Shown here: one piece after another, positions 17,093 through 25,693 of the stretch | Numbering within the stretch: position 1 is the stretch's first letter | Layout: each line of letters starts with the position of its first letter | From: Rhodobacter sp. | Lineage (GTDB): Bacteria > Pseudomonadota > Alphaproteobacteria > Rhodobacterales > Rhodobacteraceae | Direction of reading: 5' to 3' | Length of the DNA: 64,000 nt | NCBI GenBank assembly: GCA_020637595.1 | Contig: JACKKE010000003.1 | Span: 186,001-250,000 of the forward strand | Translations under genes and position numbers: made by a program | The notes under the pieces: generated by a model | Database searches by the model: none | What the model was told of the DNA's origin: nothing | What the model saw: the letters and a program-made list of their open reading frames with translations, nothing else

Positions 17093-17682
17093 CGTTCATA
17101 CCCCAGTTCGCCGCGCCGTCCCGAGAGAAGCTCGGTCAGACGCCGTTTGCCACGCGCCGTCAGGCTTTCCACAGCCTCGACGCCAATTCCCATGCTGGCG
17201 GCGATCTCGGGGTTGGTCATCCCCTCGAGGTGCCGCAACACAACCGCCGCGCGCTGCCGGTCCGGCAAGAGCGCCAGCGCCTCGTCCAGCGCGCGCTTGC
17301 GTTCGCTGTCGATCATGCTTTCGACCGCCGCCGGGGCCGGGTCGTCGGGTTCCTCGACGGCATCCAGTGCCACGCCGCGTCGCCGTCTGAGCCGGTCCGT
17401 CGCCAGGTTCACCGCCACCCGGTGCAGCCAGGTCGAGGGCTGCGCCCCGCCGGCCACCCAGCTCGGCGCGATCCGCCAGAGCCTGAGCATGGCTTCCTGC
17501 GTGACGTCCTCGGCCTCGGCCTCGTCTTGCAACAGGCGCCGCGCCAGACGCATCACCCGGGGCGCCAGCCGTTCCAGCAGGATCCGCGCCGCCTCGCGGT
17601 CGCCCCGGGCATAGAGCGCCAGCAGGGCCTCGTCGCTCATGGCATCGGGCGCGGTCATCCGGTCGGTGGTATCCCTGGGCAT
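17089..17682 (-). CDS. ECF-family RNA polymerase sigma factor
   Basis: 197 residues with sigma region 2 (core binding and -10 recognition; EDVTQEAMLRLWR) and region 4 (helix-turn-helix for -35 recognition; LLPDRQRAAVVLRHLEGMT and the following helix). The charged linker holds a DDPAP stretch. No N-terminal region 1 is present, as expected for ECF sigmas. Three in-frame ATGs occur (17682, 17658, 17640); the first is used, but MSDEALLALYARGD at 17640 would also give a complete protein. It is followed by a putative membrane anti-sigma and a periplasmic sensor and preceded by a secreted EF-hand protein that may be its target. Confidence 0.88.
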   Translation of the reverse strand: MPRDTTDRMTAPDAMSDEALLALYARGDREAARILLERLAPRVMRLARRLLQDEAEAEDVTQEAMLRLWRIAPSWVAGGAQPSTWLHRVAVNLATDRLRRRRGVALDAVEEPDDPAPAAVESMIDSERKRALDEALALLPDRQRAAVVLRHLEGMTNPEIAASMGIGVEAVESLTARGKRRLTELLSGRRGELGYER

Positions 17683-17759
17683 CGGTCAAAGGGCCGCCTG
17701 CGGCTTGCGGGGCCGGGCGCCATCCCTTGGGGTAGCGCCCGGCCGGTGTCAGTTCAAGG

Positions 17760-18593
17760 TCAGTTGTTGCCGGCACCCTGACCGGCACCCATGCCCTGGC
17801 CCATTCCTTGGCCCATGCCCTGCCCTTGGCCCATGCCCTGACCCGGGGCTGCGCGCTGCATCCGGCGCTGCATCACCTGCTGCGCGAGGTTCAGCTCGTC
17901 GGCGTCGATCTGGCCGTCGCCGTTCAGGTCGATGCGGTCAAAGGATTGCGCGGCACGCTGTGCCGGATCCATCTGCGCGCCCCCGAACGGGCCATCGCCC
18001 ATCATGCCGCGCGAGCCCTGCCCGCCCTGCATGCCCATGCCGCGCCCGTCGCGCCCGCCACGGTCCTGACCGCCGCGACCGTGGTCGTCGTGGCCACGCA
18101 TGCCGCCCCGGTCGTGATCGTCGCGACCGTGATCGTGCTCGCAGTCGCCGCCGCGCATGCCGTGGCCGTCACCACGGCCTTCCCCGCGCATCTCGCCGCG
18201 CATCATTCCGGGGCCGCGCCCCTCAGCCATCGGGCCGCGCATCTCGCGGCGTTGATCGCCCAAGGCGGTATAGCCGGCGATGATCTCGTCGCGGGTCAGG
18301 CTGCCGTCGCCATTCGCATCGGCGGCGGCGATCAGCGCGTCGGCGCGGGCACCCAGCATCTGGGCGCGCATCGCGTCGCGCAGGGTCTGGGTGTAGGCCG
18401 TCCATTCCTCGGCCGAGATACCGCCGCTGCCGTCCGCATCGGCCGTCGCAAAATCGAGCGCCGGCATCTGCGGGCGCATCTGGCCCTGCATCTGGCCTTG
18501 CATGCCGCCTTGCATGCCGCCTTGTTGCGCCCAGCTGAGCGCCGGCAGCGCGGCGAGGATCAGGGCGGCTGCGGTCAGGGTCTTGGTCTTCAT
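17760..18593 (-). CDS. Secreted EF-hand protein rich in Met, Gly, His and Asp
   Basis: 277 residues. A signal peptide (MKTKTLTAAALILAALPALSWA) is followed by a Met/Gln/Gly repeat (MQGGMQGGMQGQMQGQM). Three canonical EF-hand loops appear: DADGSGGISAEEW, DANGDGSLTRDEI and DLNGDGQIDADEL. Between loops two and three lies a long Arg/Gly/Asp/His region with HDHGRDDHD-type patches, and the C-terminus is a Gly/Met repeat. EF-hands imply periplasmic Ca2+ binding; the Met- and His-rich parts could bind copper or other metals. It lies 77 bases upstream of the ECF sigma gene on the same strand and may belong to the same stress circuit. Confidence 0.8.
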   Translation of the reverse strand: MKTKTLTAAALILAALPALSWAQQGGMQGGMQGQMQGQMRPQMPALDFATADADGSGGISAEEWTAYTQTLRDAMRAQMLGARADALIAAADANGDGSLTRDEIIAGYTALGDQRREMRGPMAEGRGPGMMRGEMRGEGRGDGHGMRGGDCEHDHGRDDHDRGGMRGHDDHGRGGQDRGGRDGRGMGMQGGQGSRGMMGDGPFGGAQMDPAQRAAQSFDRIDLNGDGQIDADELNLAQQVMQRRMQRAAPGQGMGQGQGMGQGMGQGMGAGQGAGNN

Positions 18594-18795
18594 GCTCTCT
18601 CTCCGTTTGTCAGGCGCCAGGATTGTCCTCTGCAGCGCGTTGATGCCTGTCAAACGGGCCTGTCCGGACATTCCGTCGCAGGAATTCGGGAAAACTGGAA
18701 CTTGACGCGGTCGTGATCATGGCCTTTTCTGACGGCAGGATCGGGCGGGCCTTGTCAGGGCACCGCCCTTGACCGTTTCCAGAACAGGCGCTGCG

Positions 18796-19197
18796 ATGAC
18801 CATCACCGAAACCTCGACCCTGCCCGCACTCGACGACCGCCCGGTCTGGCCCGCCCTGCGCCGGGGCTGGTCCCGGCGGTGCCCGCACTGCGGCACCGGC
18901 AAGATGATGGCCGGCTATCTGAAAGTGGCCGATCGCTGCCCGGACTGCGGCGAAGAGCTGTGCCACCACCGCGCCGACGACGGCCCCGCCTATCTGACGA
19001 TCCTCGTCGTCGGCAAGGTGGTGATGGCGCTCTATCTCGCCGTCTATGTGATGTGGGAACCCTCGCCCTATGTGATGATCGCCGTCTGCTGGAGCGCCGC
19101 ACTGGCAATGGCGCTGTGGTTGCTGCCGCGGTTCAAGGGGGCGCTGGTCGCGCTGCAATGGTCGCGGCGCATGTATGGTTTTGGCGACGACGCATGA
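18796..19197 (+). CDS. DUF983 zinc-ribbon membrane protein
   Basis: 133 residues: two CxxC knuckles (CPHCG and CPDCG, about residues 33-57) form a zinc ribbon, followed by two membrane helices (about 70-90 and 95-112). This is the standard layout of the DUF983 family, common in alphaproteobacteria and of unknown function. The start MTITETS (ATG 18796) is chosen over an earlier in-frame codon because it directly precedes the family region. The last codon overlaps the NUDIX gene start (ATGATG), so the two are coupled. Confidence 0.8.
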   Translation: MTITETSTLPALDDRPVWPALRRGWSRRCPHCGTGKMMAGYLKVADRCPDCGEELCHHRADDGPAYLTILVVGKVVMALYLAVYVMWEPSPYVMIAVCWSAALAMALWLLPRFKGALVALQWSRRMYGFGDDA

Positions 19198-19898
19198 TGC
19201 GCGACCCCGACGAGACCGGCGAGAACCGGCCGATCCGCGACGCGGCAACGCTGGTGCTGGTGCGCGGGGCGGGCAGCGATGCGCCGCAGGTTCTGATGGG
19301 CCAGCGCGGGGCGGGCGCGGCCTTCATGCCGTCGAAATACGTCTTTCCGGGCGGGGCGGTGGATATGGACGACCGCGCGGTCCTGCTGTCACCCGGCCTG
19401 CCCGAGGGCGAGACCGCGCGCCTGTCGCTGCGCCCGGTGACCGCCGAGGCGCCGCCGCCTGCGGCAATGGCCGCCGCGGTGATCCGCGAGCTGTGGGAAG
19501 AGGCAGGGCTGATGCTGGGCAGTCCCGGCGCCTGGGAGGGCCCCCTGCCCGACGACTGGCGCCCCTTTGCCGAGGCCGGGCTGAAGCCCAACGCGGCCGG
19601 TCTGCGGTTCATCTTTCGCGCCGTGACCCCGCCGGGGCGCAGCCGGCGGTTCGATGCACGGTTTTTCTTGGCGCTGGCCGAGGACATTGCCGGCGATCTC
19701 GACGACTTCTCGCGGGCGACCGACGAGTTGAGCCATCTGCACTGGATCGCGCTCAGCGAGGCGCGGCGGCTGGACCTGCCGTTCATCACCGAAGTGGTGC
19801 TGGCCGAGGCCGACGCGATCCTGCGCGAGGGGGCACCGGAGACAGTGCCGTTCTTTGACAACTCCGGGTCCGAGTCGACCTTTCGCCGGCTGGGCTGA
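19194..19898 (+). CDS. NUDIX hydrolase
   Basis: 234 residues. The catalytic Nudix helix is present as RELWEEAG, preceded by VFPGGAVDMDD; the roughly 50-residue spacing between GG and the helix is longer than in the minimal box, as in NUDT19-like and related acyl-CoA diphosphatase proteins. It would hydrolyse a nucleoside diphosphate linked to another moiety; substrate unknown. Two adjacent ATGs (19194 and 19197) are possible starts, both overlapping the DUF983 stop. A hairpin with a following T-rich stretch and a composite repeat lie just downstream. Confidence 0.85.
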   Translation: MMRDPDETGENRPIRDAATLVLVRGAGSDAPQVLMGQRGAGAAFMPSKYVFPGGAVDMDDRAVLLSPGLPEGETARLSLRPVTAEAPPPAAMAAAVIRELWEEAGLMLGSPGAWEGPLPDDWRPFAEAGLKPNAAGLRFIFRAVTPPGRSRRFDARFFLALAEDIAGDLDDFSRATDELSHLHWIALSEARRLDLPFITEVVLAEADAILREGAPETVPFFDNSGSESTFRRLG

Positions 19899-19926
19899 CC
19901 GGCGAACGCGGCGCGGGTTGGTGACG

Positions 19927-19955
19927 AAAAAAGGGGGGCTTTGCCCCCCTCTTTG
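19927..19955. terminator. Bidirectional intrinsic terminator between the NUDIX gene and gltX
   Basis: Hairpin GGGGGGC-TTT-GCCCCCC at 19933-19949. On the minus strand, after gltX, it is followed by six T (AAAAAA at 19927-19932 on the plus strand), a textbook intrinsic terminator. On the plus strand, after the NUDIX gene, it is followed by TCTTT. The two genes converge here. Confidence 0.8.
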
Positions 19956-19968
19956 CTGCGCAAATTCA

Positions 19969-20002
19969 CCCCCCAGGATATTTGCGACGCAAAGATGGGA
20001 GG
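19969..20002 (+). repeat. Composite intergenic repeat, copy A (box portion)
   Basis: Reads C-run, AGGATATTTG, a short GCGAC spacer and CAAAGATGGG. It corresponds to copies at 43297 and 62467 (C-run, NGNRTATTT, spacer, AAGATG). As in those copies it follows a G-run/C-run hairpin, here the terminator at 19933-19949. A weaker inverted counterpart (minus strand AATTTGCGCAGCAAAGAGG) lies at 19946-19964. Read by eye; function unknown. Confidence 0.55.
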
Positions 20003-20015
20003 GGCAACCTCGGGG

Positions 20016-21341
20016 TCAGCCGCGTCCGGGCACCTTTTGCAGGAGCGGCATCAGCGTGGCCATGTCGGGGCCGTGGTCCATGCCCGTCAGCGCCTTTCTG
20101 AGCGGCATGAACAGGCCCTTGCCCTTGCGGCCGGTTGCGGCCTTGACGGCCGTGGTCCAGTCGGCCCAGGCGGTCGCGCCATAGGGTGGCGGCGGCAGGA
20201 GGCTGAAGGCGGTGGCGATCATCTCGGCGTCCTCGGGCGCGATCAGCGGCGCTGCGCCATCGCGGCAGAGCGTCCACCAGCCGTCGACGTCATCCAGTCG
20301 CGTCACGTTCTCGCGCGCGACGGCCCAGAAGGCTGGCGCCAGGTCCGCGGGCACGCCGATCGCGGAAAGTTTGCCAGCGACGGCCTCGACCGGCAGGGCC
20401 TGGACATGGGCGCGGGTCAGCGGCCAGAGGTCTTCGGCGTCGAATTTGGTCGGTGCTGCGCCGAACTGCGACAGGTCGAACCCCTCGGCGATCTCATCGA
20501 GATTGGCGCGCAGTTCCACCGGCTGCGACGAGCCGAGCCGCGCCATCAGGCTGAGGAGCGCCATCCGCTCGACACCCTGCGCACGCAGATCGCGCAACGA
20601 GAGCGTGCCGAGGCGTTTCGACAGCGCCTCGCCCTGCGGGCCGGTAAGCAGTGAGTGGTGCGCGAAATCGGGGGGCGTGCCGCCCATCGCGCGGATGATC
20701 TGGATCTGCGTCGCGGTGTTGGTGACGTGGTCGGCGCCGCGCACGATATGGGTGACGCCCATGTCCATGTCATCGACCGACGAGGCGAAGGTGTAGAGCA
20801 CCTGCCCGTCGGCGCGGATCAGCACCGGGTCGCTGACGGAAGCCGCGTCGATCGAGATCGGGCCGAGGATGCCATCGGTCCATTCGATGCGTTCGAGGTC
20901 GAGAAGGAAGCGCCAGTATCCCTCGCGCCCCTCGGCGCGCTGTTTTTCGCGCGCGGCATCGTCGAGCGCCAGCGCGGCGCGGTCATAGACCGGCGGCTTG
21001 CCCATGTTCAGCTGCTTCTTGCGCTTGAGGTCCAGCTCGGTCGGGGTCTCGAAGCATTCGTAGAACTTGCCATCGGCGCGCAGCTGTTCGGCCATCTCGG
21101 CATAGCGGTCGAGGCGTTCGGACTGGCGCTCGATCCGGTCCCAGGTCAGGCCCAGCCATTCCAGATCCTGCTTGATCCCGTCCACATATTCCTGCTTGGA
21201 GCGCTCGCGGTCGGTATCGTCGAGGCGCAGGATGAACTGACCGCCCGTCTTGCGGGCGATCAGGAAGTTGAACAGCGCGGTGCGCAGGTTTCCGATGTGG
21301 AGGTAGCCGGTCGGCGACGGGGCGAAGCGGGTGACGGTCAT
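20016..21341 (-). CDS. gltX: Glutamyl-tRNA synthetase
   Basis: 441 residues. Class I aminoacyl-tRNA synthetase charging glutamate onto tRNA. N-terminal TRFAPSPTGYLHIGNLRTAL has the HIGH-type motif as HIGN (15-18) and the KMSKS-type motif appears as ALSKRLG (about 244-250). Alphaproteobacteria often carry two GltX proteins, one of which charges tRNA-Gln for the amidotransferase route; this one looks like the shorter, HIGN/SKRLG type. The start MTVTRFAPS (ATG 21341) is the only family-consistent one. It converges on the NUDIX gene, with an intrinsic terminator between them. Confidence 0.93.
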   Translation of the reverse strand: MTVTRFAPSPTGYLHIGNLRTALFNFLIARKTGGQFILRLDDTDRERSKQEYVDGIKQDLEWLGLTWDRIERQSERLDRYAEMAEQLRADGKFYECFETPTELDLKRKKQLNMGKPPVYDRAALALDDAAREKQRAEGREGYWRFLLDLERIEWTDGILGPISIDAASVSDPVLIRADGQVLYTFASSVDDMDMGVTHIVRGADHVTNTATQIQIIRAMGGTPPDFAHHSLLTGPQGEALSKRLGTLSLRDLRAQGVERMALLSLMARLGSSQPVELRANLDEIAEGFDLSQFGAAPTKFDAEDLWPLTRAHVQALPVEAVAGKLSAIGVPADLAPAFWAVARENVTRLDDVDGWWTLCRDGAAPLIAPEDAEMIATAFSLLPPPPYGATAWADWTTAVKAATGRKGKGLFMPLRKALTGMDHGPDMATLMPLLQKVPGRG

Positions 21342-21415
21342 GTTGGGCTCCTGTTCGCCGCGGTATTGAACCAAGGCTGGCGATTTGTCCAGTTGTTCGC
21401 CCGGTTCGCCCCGGT

Positions 21416-22141
21416 TCAGTCGCGCCCGGCCTTCAGGATCCCGGCCGCCAGCGCCTGCGGATCGGTAAAGCACAGCTCATGGCTGCCAGGGATCGCAACG
21501 AGGCGGAACAGCCCCAGCTTTTCCGACAGGCGCGGGTGCCAACCGTGACTCTGGGGCTGGGCGGTGTCTTCGGTGCAGAACAGATAGGACTTGGCGATCT
21601 CCATCGCGGCGGGGTCGCGGGACAGGGAAATCTTGTCGGTCATCGTCGCATGGGGATGCGGGTTCAGCACGTCATAGGCAGCCTGCGCGGTCGCCAGGTC
21701 GGCATCGTTGATGAAGGCCTCGCGCCAGATCGGGAAGGGCAGGATGACCGATCCATCGCCGCGGGCGCCGGCGATCTCGTCGAAGAGGGCGACGAAATGG
21801 GGCGGGACCATATCGGTCAGCGATTCCCCGTTGTTGGGCACGAAAGCATTCCAGTAGATCAGCCGGCGGATACGCTCGGGCGCGCGGTCGGCGACGCCGG
21901 TGATGACCATCCCGCCATAGGAATGACCCAGCAGCACCACGTCCGACAGGGCATTGTCGGCAAGATAATCGACGATCGAGGCAATGGCCGCGTCGAGGCC
22001 CGTCGTCTTGGCGTCGCCCGGACGATTGCCGGCGATCGTCGGGCAATGCACGGTGTGACCGGCGGCGCGGATCGCTGCGGCGACGGGTTCGAGTTCGGCC
22101 CCGGTGTGCCAGGCACCGTGGACGAGAACAAAGGTTGTCAT
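21416..22141 (-). CDS. Alpha/beta-fold hydrolase
   Basis: 241 residues starting MTTFVLVHGAWHTG, with the oxyanion-hole HGAW segment, the nucleophile elbow GHSYGG and a C-terminal catalytic His in GSHELCF. This is the pattern of EstC/hydroxynitrile-lyase-like esterases acting on small esters. Substrate unknown. It is 74 bases upstream of gltX on the same strand and divergent from an AraC-family regulator, which may control it (59-base shared intergenic region). Confidence 0.85.
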   Translation of the reverse strand: MTTFVLVHGAWHTGAELEPVAAAIRAAGHTVHCPTIAGNRPGDAKTTGLDAAIASIVDYLADNALSDVVLLGHSYGGMVITGVADRAPERIRRLIYWNAFVPNNGESLTDMVPPHFVALFDEIAGARGDGSVILPFPIWREAFINDADLATAQAAYDVLNPHPHATMTDKISLSRDPAAMEIAKSYLFCTEDTAQPQSHGWHPRLSEKLGLFRLVAIPGSHELCFTDPQALAAGILKAGRD

Positions 22142-22200
22142 GGCTTTCCTCCCTCAGCTTTGACTGGACGAAAGCGTAATCGGCGGTGCATCCTTTGCCG

Positions 22201-23184
22201 ATGACCGAAGGCGCACAAACCGTGACCTGTGACCCCAATCCACCCCGTATCTGGGACACGCGCGATGTCGCGGCGCCCGAAGCCTTCGACTATTACCGCG
22301 AAGGCATCTGCGCCTGTTTCATGCCGCTGCGCCCCGAGCTGGCGCGTGGGGCACGGGCGGGGTTCCGATCGGTGGTGCGATCCTACGCGATGCCGAAGGG
22401 CGCGCTGAATCTGGTCAGCGCGCGCGCCCATCAGGTGCTGCGCACCCGGGCCGAGATCGCCGCCTCGCCCGAGCCGTGTTATTATGTGAACCTGCAACTC
22501 GACGGTGTCTGCGAGATCGAGCAGGCCGGGGAACGGCTGGCGCTGCGCCCCGGCGATGTGGGGATCTTCGAGTCCGACCGCCATTTCACACTGGGCCACG
22601 AGCAACGGCCGGGGTTGCATGTGGCCTCGCTGCTGGTGCCCAAGGCGGCGCTGCCGGGGGACGGTTTCGGGTCGGGGCCGGCCATCCTGTCGCGTCATCC
22701 GGTCTATGGCGGGCTGATCGTCGAGGCGGCGCGGGCCCTGACCGCAAGCGCCGCGCACGGCGGCGGGAGGCTGGCAGATCTGCACGGGCTGTTCTTGTCG
22801 CTGGTGGCGATGGCGGGGCGGGAAAACACCTCGGACGACGGAACCGCCAGCCGCGCCGAGGCCCAGCGCCTGCGGGTGCGGGCGGCGATCCGGGCCAACC
22901 TGGGCCGCGCGGGGTGGACGCTGGGCGCTTGTGCCGCCGAACTGGGCCTGTCGCCGCGCTATGTCCAGCGCCTGCTGGCCGACGAGGAGGACGGGTTTGC
23001 CGCTGCCCTCACGCGCGAGCGTCTGGCACAGGCGGCGCGCCTGCTGCGTGACCCGGCGCAGGCGCATCGCCCGGTGGCGGATATCGCGCTGATGGTCGGG
23101 TTTTCGGACGCGGCACCGTTTTCGCGGGCGTTCCGCGCGGCCTATGGGCGCGCGCCGGGGGCCTGGCGCCGGGGCGATGCATGA
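22201..23184 (+). CDS. AraC-family transcriptional regulator
   Basis: 327 residues. The N-terminal half is a cupin-like sensing domain of the AraC-binding-like type (LRPGDVGIFESDRHFTLGHE is characteristic). The C-terminal 100 residues carry the two AraC helix-turn-helix motifs, including LGLSPRYVQRLL and the terminal VADIALMVGFSDAAPFSRAF signature. It is divergent from the alpha/beta hydrolase, its most likely target. The stop overlaps the next gene's ATG by four bases. ATG 22201 is chosen; an in-frame start 15 bases upstream is also possible. Confidence 0.87.
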   Translation: MTEGAQTVTCDPNPPRIWDTRDVAAPEAFDYYREGICACFMPLRPELARGARAGFRSVVRSYAMPKGALNLVSARAHQVLRTRAEIAASPEPCYYVNLQLDGVCEIEQAGERLALRPGDVGIFESDRHFTLGHEQRPGLHVASLLVPKAALPGDGFGSGPAILSRHPVYGGLIVEAARALTASAAHGGGRLADLHGLFLSLVAMAGRENTSDDGTASRAEAQRLRVRAAIRANLGRAGWTLGACAAELGLSPRYVQRLLADEEDGFAAALTRERLAQAARLLRDPAQAHRPVADIALMVGFSDAAPFSRAFRAAYGRAPGAWRRGDA

Positions 23185-23588
23185 CCGGCTGGTCCGACCG
23201 GATGGCGCCATCGCTCGAAGAGATCGAGGGGCTGGCCGACGCGGCACGCCATGCCCTGCCCGAGCCCTTTGCCACGGCGGCGCGCGGGGTCGGCCTGCAG
23301 GTGGTCGAGGTCGCGCCGGATGCGATCCTGGACGAGCTGGGCATTGACGACCCGCTGGAGCTGACCGGGCTTTATGACGGGGTGCCGCTGACCGAGAAAT
23401 CGCTGATGGGGGTGGCGCAGCAGCCGGATGTGATCTGGCTGTTTCGCGCGGCGATCCTGGACGAGTGGAGCGCGCGGGGCGATGTCACGCTGGGCGCGCT
23501 GGTCACCCATGTCTATGTGCACGAACTGGCGCATCACCTGGGCTGGTCAGATGACGATATCGCCGCCATCGACCGCTGGTGGGAATAG
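23181..23588 (+). CDS. Small zincin-type metallopeptidase family protein
   Basis: 135 residues with the zinc-peptidase motif HELAHHLG (His114, Glu115, His118). This is the widespread one-domain metallopeptidase family formerly called DUF1025, often found as a singleton gene; substrates are not known to me. No signal peptide, so cytoplasmic. The ATG overlaps the stop of the AraC-type regulator (ATGA), indicating coupled translation, though a functional link is not evident. Confidence 0.8.
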   Translation: MTGWSDRMAPSLEEIEGLADAARHALPEPFATAARGVGLQVVEVAPDAILDELGIDDPLELTGLYDGVPLTEKSLMGVAQQPDVIWLFRAAILDEWSARGDVTLGALVTHVYVHELAHHLGWSDDDIAAIDRWWE

Positions 23589-23625
23589 CCGCGGGGCCGC
23601 ACCGGGCAGCCCCGCAGCCAGCAGG

Positions 23626-25269
23626 TCAGATTGTCGGCAGGACGTAGTCGCGGAACTCGTCGCGCAGCTTGTTCTTCTGCATCTTGCCGGTCGCGCCCAG
23701 CGGGATCGCGTCGACAAAGACCACGTCATCGGGCAGCCACCACTTGGCGATCTTGTCGTCGAAGAAGGCGATGATGTCGTCCTTGGTCACCTCGGCACCG
23801 GGTTTCTTCATCACGATCAAAAGCGGGCGTTCGTCCCATTTCGGATGCTTGGCGGAAATGCAGGCCGCCATCGCCACCGCCGGATGGCCCATCGCGATGT
23901 TTTCCAGGTCGATCGAGGAAATCCACTCGCCGCCCGACTTGATCACGTCCTTGGTGCGGTCGGTGATCTGCATGAACCCGTCGGGGTCGATGGTCGACAC
24001 GTCGCCGGTGGGGAACCAGCCGTGGCCGGCCGCATCGAAACGCAGCGTGTCTTCGCCGTGGCGGTTGAAATAGCTGTCGAGGATCCAGGGGCCGCGCACC
24101 AGCAATTCGCCCGAGGTCTTGCCGTCCCACGGCAGTTCGTTGCCGTCCTCGTCGACGATCTTCATGTCGACACCGAAGATCGTCCGGCCCTGCTTCGACT
24201 GCACGGCGAATTTCGCACCCGCGCTCAGGTCCTCCTGCCCGCCTTTCAGCGTGCAGACAGTGCCCAGCGGCGACATCTCGGTCATGCCCCAGGCATGCAG
24301 CACCTGCACGTCGTATTTGTCCTCGAACATCTTCAGCATCGCCGGCGGGCAGGCGGAGCCCCCGATCACCGTGCGGCGCATGCTGCTGAATTGCAGGCCG
24401 TTCGCCTCGGTGTGGCCCAAAAGCCCCTGCCAGACGGTCGGAACGCCCGCCGAGACGGTCACGCCCTCGGCCTCGAAGATGTCATAGAGCGATTTGCCGT
24501 CGAGCGCGGCACCCGGATACACCACCTTGGCGCCGACCATGCAGGCGGCATAGGGCAGGCCCCAGGCATTGACGTGGAACATCGGCACCACCGGCAGCAC
24601 CGCATCGCGCGAGCTGAGGTTCAGCGCATCGGGCGCGATCGAGGCATAGGCGTGCAGCACCGTCGAGCGGTGCGAATAGAGAACGCCCTTGGGGTTGCCC
24701 GTGGTGCCCGAGGTATAGCACAGCGAGGACGCCAGGTTTTCATCGAGTTGCGGCCAGTCATAGAGGTCCGAGGCGCCCTCGATCAGATCCTCGTAGCACA
24801 GCAGGTTCGGGATCCGGGTCTCGGCCGGCATCAGGCTGCGGTCGCCCATCAGCACGAAATGCTTGACGGTGGCGTAGCGGGCGGCGGTGGCTTCGATCAG
24901 CGGCAGGAAAGTTGCGTCAAAGAAGATCGCCTGATCGCCCGCGTTATCGGCGATCCAGACCAGCTGGTCGGGGTGCAGGCGCGGGTTCAGCGTGTGCAGC
25001 ACCATGCCCGCACCCGATGCCCCGTAATACAGCTCCATGTGGCGATAGCCGTTCCAGGCCAGCGTGCCGACGCGCTGGGTCGCAGCAATGCCCAGATCCT
25101 CGAGCGCGTTCGCCAGCTGCCGCGAGCGGCGCGCAAGATCGCGGTAGGTATAGCGGTGAATGTCGCCCTCGACACGGCGCGAGACGATCTCGCGGGTGCC
25201 GTGGTGACGTTCGGCGTGGACCAGCAGGCTGGAAATCAGCAGCGGCTGGCTCATCATCTGGCCAAGCAT
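23626..25269 (-). CDS. Acyl-CoA synthetase (AMP-forming), DmdB/medium-long-chain type
   Basis: 547 residues. The adenylate-forming motif [11 protein letters not shown] (about 184-194), [13 protein letters not shown], the GWFPTGD hinge-region motif and a C-terminal GKMQKN lysine are all present, so an active carboxylate-CoA ligase is expected. The N-terminus [16 protein letters not shown] resembles the ligases called DmdB (methylmercaptopropionate-CoA ligase) in marine Roseobacters, but paralogues of this type also activate other short to long acids, so no symbol is given. It faces away from the tRNA-Leu and carboxylase genes and may supply CoA esters to that pathway. Confidence 0.85.
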   Translation of the reverse strand: MLGQMMSQPLLISSLLVHAERHHGTREIVSRRVEGDIHRYTYRDLARRSRQLANALEDLGIAATQRVGTLAWNGYRHMELYYGASGAGMVLHTLNPRLHPDQLVWIADNAGDQAIFFDATFLPLIEATAARYATVKHFVLMGDRSLMPAETRIPNLLCYEDLIEGASDLYDWPQLDENLASSLCYTSGTTGNPKGVLYSHRSTVLHAYASIAPDALNLSSRDAVLPVVPMFHVNAWGLPYAACMVGAKVVYPGAALDGKSLYDIFEAEGVTVSAGVPTVWQGLLGHTEANGLQFSSMRRTVIGGSACPPAMLKMFEDKYDVQVLHAWGMTEMSPLGTVCTLKGGQEDLSAGAKFAVQSKQGRTIFGVDMKIVDEDGNELPWDGKTSGELLVRGPWILDSYFNRHGEDTLRFDAAGHGWFPTGDVSTIDPDGFMQITDRTKDVIKSGGEWISSIDLENIAMGHPAVAMAACISAKHPKWDERPLLIVMKKPGAEVTKDDIIAFFDDKIAKWWLPDDVVFVDAIPLGATGKMQKNKLRDEFRDYVLPTI

Positions 25270-25383
25270 GGGTATCCTCCCTAAAGTTTCCTCATGCGTA
25301 GCCCTTCCACCCGCAGGGTCAAGCGCGTCGTGCCCCGTGACCCCGCGTCACGAACCCTGCGTCACGACGCGTCGGAAACGGGG

Positions 25384-25411
25384 TTGAGCCTGTCCCGCCG
25401 GCTGCTATGAG
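25384..25411 (+). promoter_or_regulatory. Candidate promoter of the tRNA-Leu gene
   Basis: TTGAGC at 25384-25389 and TATGAG at 25406-25411, spacer 16 bases, placed so that transcription would begin a few bases before the tRNA 5' end at 25420. Both boxes are near consensus for sigma-70. Read by eye. Confidence 0.5.
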
Positions 25412-25419
25412 TGACGGGG

Positions 25420-25505
25420 GGCCGCTTGCTGGAATGGTAGACAGACCGGACTTAAAATCCGTTGCCCGAATGGGCGTGTGGGTTCGAGTCCCACAGCGGC
25501 TACCA
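25420..25505 (+). tRNA. tRNA-Leu (anticodon UAA)
   Basis: A full cloverleaf can be drawn. Acceptor GGCCGCT/AGCGGCT has a G1-U72 wobble pair, D stem CTG/CAG, anticodon stem CCGGA/TCCGT with a C-U mismatch at the outer pair, and anticodon loop CTTAAAA with anticodon TAA at 25453-25455. The long class II variable arm has a GCCC/GGGC stem, and the T arm is GTGGG-TTCGAGT-CCCAC. CCA is encoded at 25503-25505. The long variable arm and UAA anticodon identify leucine. It lies between the divergently oriented CoA ligase and the carboxylase operon. Confidence 0.95.
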
Positions 25506-25693
25506 CCTCCTGCCTCCTCGTGATCCTTCCGCTACGGCAACCCTCCGGGTGCCGGCTGAACGTGGCGTCACTTCACCCCGTGCACCGCGGCGTCCCCCCT
25601 TCCCGGCGCTTTTCCCACGCCGGGGTGGTTGCTAGGCTCACCGTCAGGGAGGCCCTGCCCCGACCACGGACGGGTGCAGGCGCAAGTGGAGGA

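Noticed and set aside
17775..17870. CCATGCCCTGGC-like repeats as a CRISPR or regulatory array
   Set aside because: They are irregular, have no spacers and encode the Gly-Met-Gln C-terminus of the EF-hand protein.
23626..25269. Naming the CoA ligase dmdB and the region a DMSP demethylation pathway
   Set aside because: N-terminal resemblance only; dmdA, dmdC and dmdD are not adjacent and the neighbouring dehydrogenase is isovaleryl-type.
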